In this document: in pieces, positions 13,679 to 14,872 of the stretch
How the letters are laid out: each line of letters begins with the position of its first letter
Numbering within the stretch: position 1 is the stretch's first letter
Made by a program: the position numbers and the translations under genes
The notes under the pieces: generated by a model
The model's database searches: none
Seen by the model: the letters and a program-made list of their open reading frames with translations, nothing else
What the model was told of the DNA's origin: nothing
DNA from: Bacteroidales bacterium M6
Lineage (GTDB): Bacteria; Bacteroidota; Bacteroidia; Bacteroidales; Muribaculaceae
DNA: 14,872 bases
Direction of reading: 5' to 3'
Assembly (NCBI GenBank): GCA_001689485.1
Contig: LUJQ01000056.1
Coordinates: 1,406-16,277 of the forward strand

Positions 13679-14872
13679 ATGGCATATAACAGACTAAAAG
13701 TTATGCGCGACAACATCGAGGCGATAAGGCTTGCCTTTCGCCTCGGCGTTGCCGGACGCTCGGCGCAAAATGCCGAGGAGCGCGAAATATTGCGGAAGTA
13801 TGCCGGTTTCGGAGGGTTGAAGTGCATACTCAACGATGCCAATGAGTTAGCTGACGCTGCCAAGTGGAGCAAATCGGACATCGAGCTGTTCGCTCCGACC
13901 GTTGAACTGCGACGCCTTATCCATGACTATTCCAAAGATGACAAGGAGTTTGCGCGGTATATGGACTCGCTGAAAGCATCGGTGCTGACAGCGTTCTACA
14001 CCGACAACCGCATAGTGGATGTTATTTCCGACTCGCTGAAATTTTCCGGCGTTGAGGTGAAAAGTTTTCTTGAACCGTCTGCCGGACAGGGCGCTTTCAT
14101 AGACTCTTTTCTGCGCAATGACAGATACGCCGGAGCCGAGGTATTGGCGTATGAGAAGGATTTACTCACCGGCAAAATCCTTTCGGCTCTGCATCCGTCG
14201 ATACTTACCCACATTGAGGGCTTCGAGAAGATTGAGCGTGACTTCAACGGTTATTTCGATGTCGCCGCCTCAAATGTCCCCTTCGGTGACTTCGCGGTTG
14301 CAGACCCTGCTTATGCCGTGAGCAAGGAGATTGCTTATCGTCAGGCTACCAAGACCATCCACAATTATTTTTTCCTCAAAGCACTTGACCAAGTGCGTGA
14401 GGGCGGACTTGTAGCTTTCATTGCCTCGCAAGGAGTGATGAACGCCGCCAGTCCTTTTGTCAGGATGGAACTTGCAAAGCGTGCCGACCTTGTGGCGGCT
14501 CTGCGTCTGCCGAATAATACCTTTTCGGAAAATGCCGGAACCGATGCCGGGTCCGACCTTATCATTCTCCAGAAGCACACAGGTAAGAAAGTATTGTCGG
14601 CTGATGAGGAATTCTTCATCCAGTCGGTCGTTGACCGTAGTACGAAGGTGCCGGGCAACAAATTCTTTCAGGCATTTCCGCAGAATGTCATCTGCACCGA
14701 TGCCAAAGTAGGTACTGATCCATTCGGCAAACCCGCCATCATCTATAAGCATGAGGGTGGAGTCGATGGCATAGCCGGGGACTTGCGCAAGGCTCTCGAC
14801 GAGTCGTTGCACCTGCGTTTGAATCTGGAACTGTATAATTCCTACGGTATCAAGCCGCCTACGCCTGACCCT
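13679..14872 (+). CDS. Large adenine-specific DNA methylase (probable methylase-helicase), N-terminal part, runs off right edge
   Basis: From the ATG at 13679 the frame is open for 398 codons to the window end. An N-terminal segment with KYAGFGGLKCIL (about 40-51) is typical of very large methylase-helicase proteins of conjugative elements and phages. Methylase motif I is EPSAGQGAF at 132-140. Motif IV is SNVPF at 198-202 in place of the common NPPY, as seen in this subgroup (SNxPFGDF). A helix with QATKTIHNYFFLKALDQV follows, then GGLVAFIASQGVMN. Full-length members usually have well over 1,500 residues and add SNF2-type helicase motifs, which lie beyond the window. Phage P1 DarB is a known methylase-helicase that protects incoming DNA from type I restriction; a similar role here is inference. 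Confidence 0.85.
   Translation, partial: MAYNRLKVMRDNIEAIRLAFRLGVAGRSAQNAEEREILRKYAGFGGLKCILNDANELADAAKWSKSDIELFAPTVELRRLIHDYSKDDKEFARYMDSLKASVLTAFYTDNRIVDVISDSLKFSGVEVKSFLEPSAGQGAFIDSFLRNDRYAGAEVLAYEKDLLTGKILSALHPSILTHIEGFEKIERDFNGYFDVAASNVPFGDFAVADPAYAVSKEIAYRQATKTIHNYFFLKALDQVREGGLVAFIASQGVMNAASPFVRMELAKRADLVAALRLPNNTFSENAGTDAGSDLIILQKHTGKKVLSADEEFFIQSVVDRSTKVPGNKFFQAFPQNVICTDAKVGTDPFGKPAIIYKHEGGVDGIAGDLRKALDESLHLRLNLELYNSYGIKPPTPDP

Noticed and set aside
14270..14812. 180-residue minus-strand frame at the right end
   Set aside because: Antisense to the methylase region that carries conserved motifs; no independent support.

Overview
The window is the central transfer and mobilization block of a Bacteroidales integrative conjugative element of the CTnDOT / CTn341 family. 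I base this on gene families (ParA, DUF3408, DUF4134, DUF4133, TraG ATPase, MobA/B/C, DUF4099-DUF3945, type IA topoisomerase, DUF1896, methylase), on their order, on the Bacteroidetes-type promoter (TTTG, 21 bases, then TAnnTTTG), and on start codons with A-rich leaders instead of a strong Shine-Dalgarno. The GC-rich third positions fit a gut Bacteroidales host, but the genus cannot be told. No integrase, att site, resistance gene, rRNA or tRNA is visible.

Layout. (1) Positions 1-4056, minus strand: a tightly packed operon traA-traB-traC-traD-traE-traF-traG, read leftwards, with traG running off the left edge. It starts with a partition-type ATPase and two DUF3408 proteins and continues into the mating-pore genes. 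(2) Positions 4057-5281: a 1.2-kb non-coding control region between the divergent tra and mob operons. It holds a leftward consensus promoter, a tra leader of about 770 bases with a possible 25-codon leader peptide, a hairpin cluster and a mosaic of short repeated words. On the other side are four helically phased TTCCG repeats, a rightward mob promoter box and a dense hairpin array that is the best oriT candidate. (3) Positions 5282-9036, plus strand: mobA (nicking accessory), mobB (relaxase) and mobC (VirD4-like coupling ATPase). (4) Positions 9241-14872, plus strand: a second operon with its own promoter box. It encodes a helix-turn-helix protein, a DUF4099/DUF3945 protein, a type IA topoisomerase homologue, a DUF1896 protein and the N-terminal third or less of a large adenine-methylase protein cut by the right edge.

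Working together: MobA and MobB would nick oriT, MobC would carry the relaxase-DNA complex to the Tra channel, and TraG would power the channel. The downstream operon probably handles DNA topology and protection of the transferred DNA.

The most striking observations are these. The topoisomerase homologue has lost its catalytic Tyr (now Phe306), its N-terminal Glu (now Gln7) and the DxD metal pair (now Glu110/Thr112) while its reading frame and zinc finger are intact. The tra leader contains a repeated-word mosaic (AGCCAA x7, TTAGTCAG x3, and others). TraC carries two DUF3408-like domains in tandem. Three promoters share an extended -7 box.
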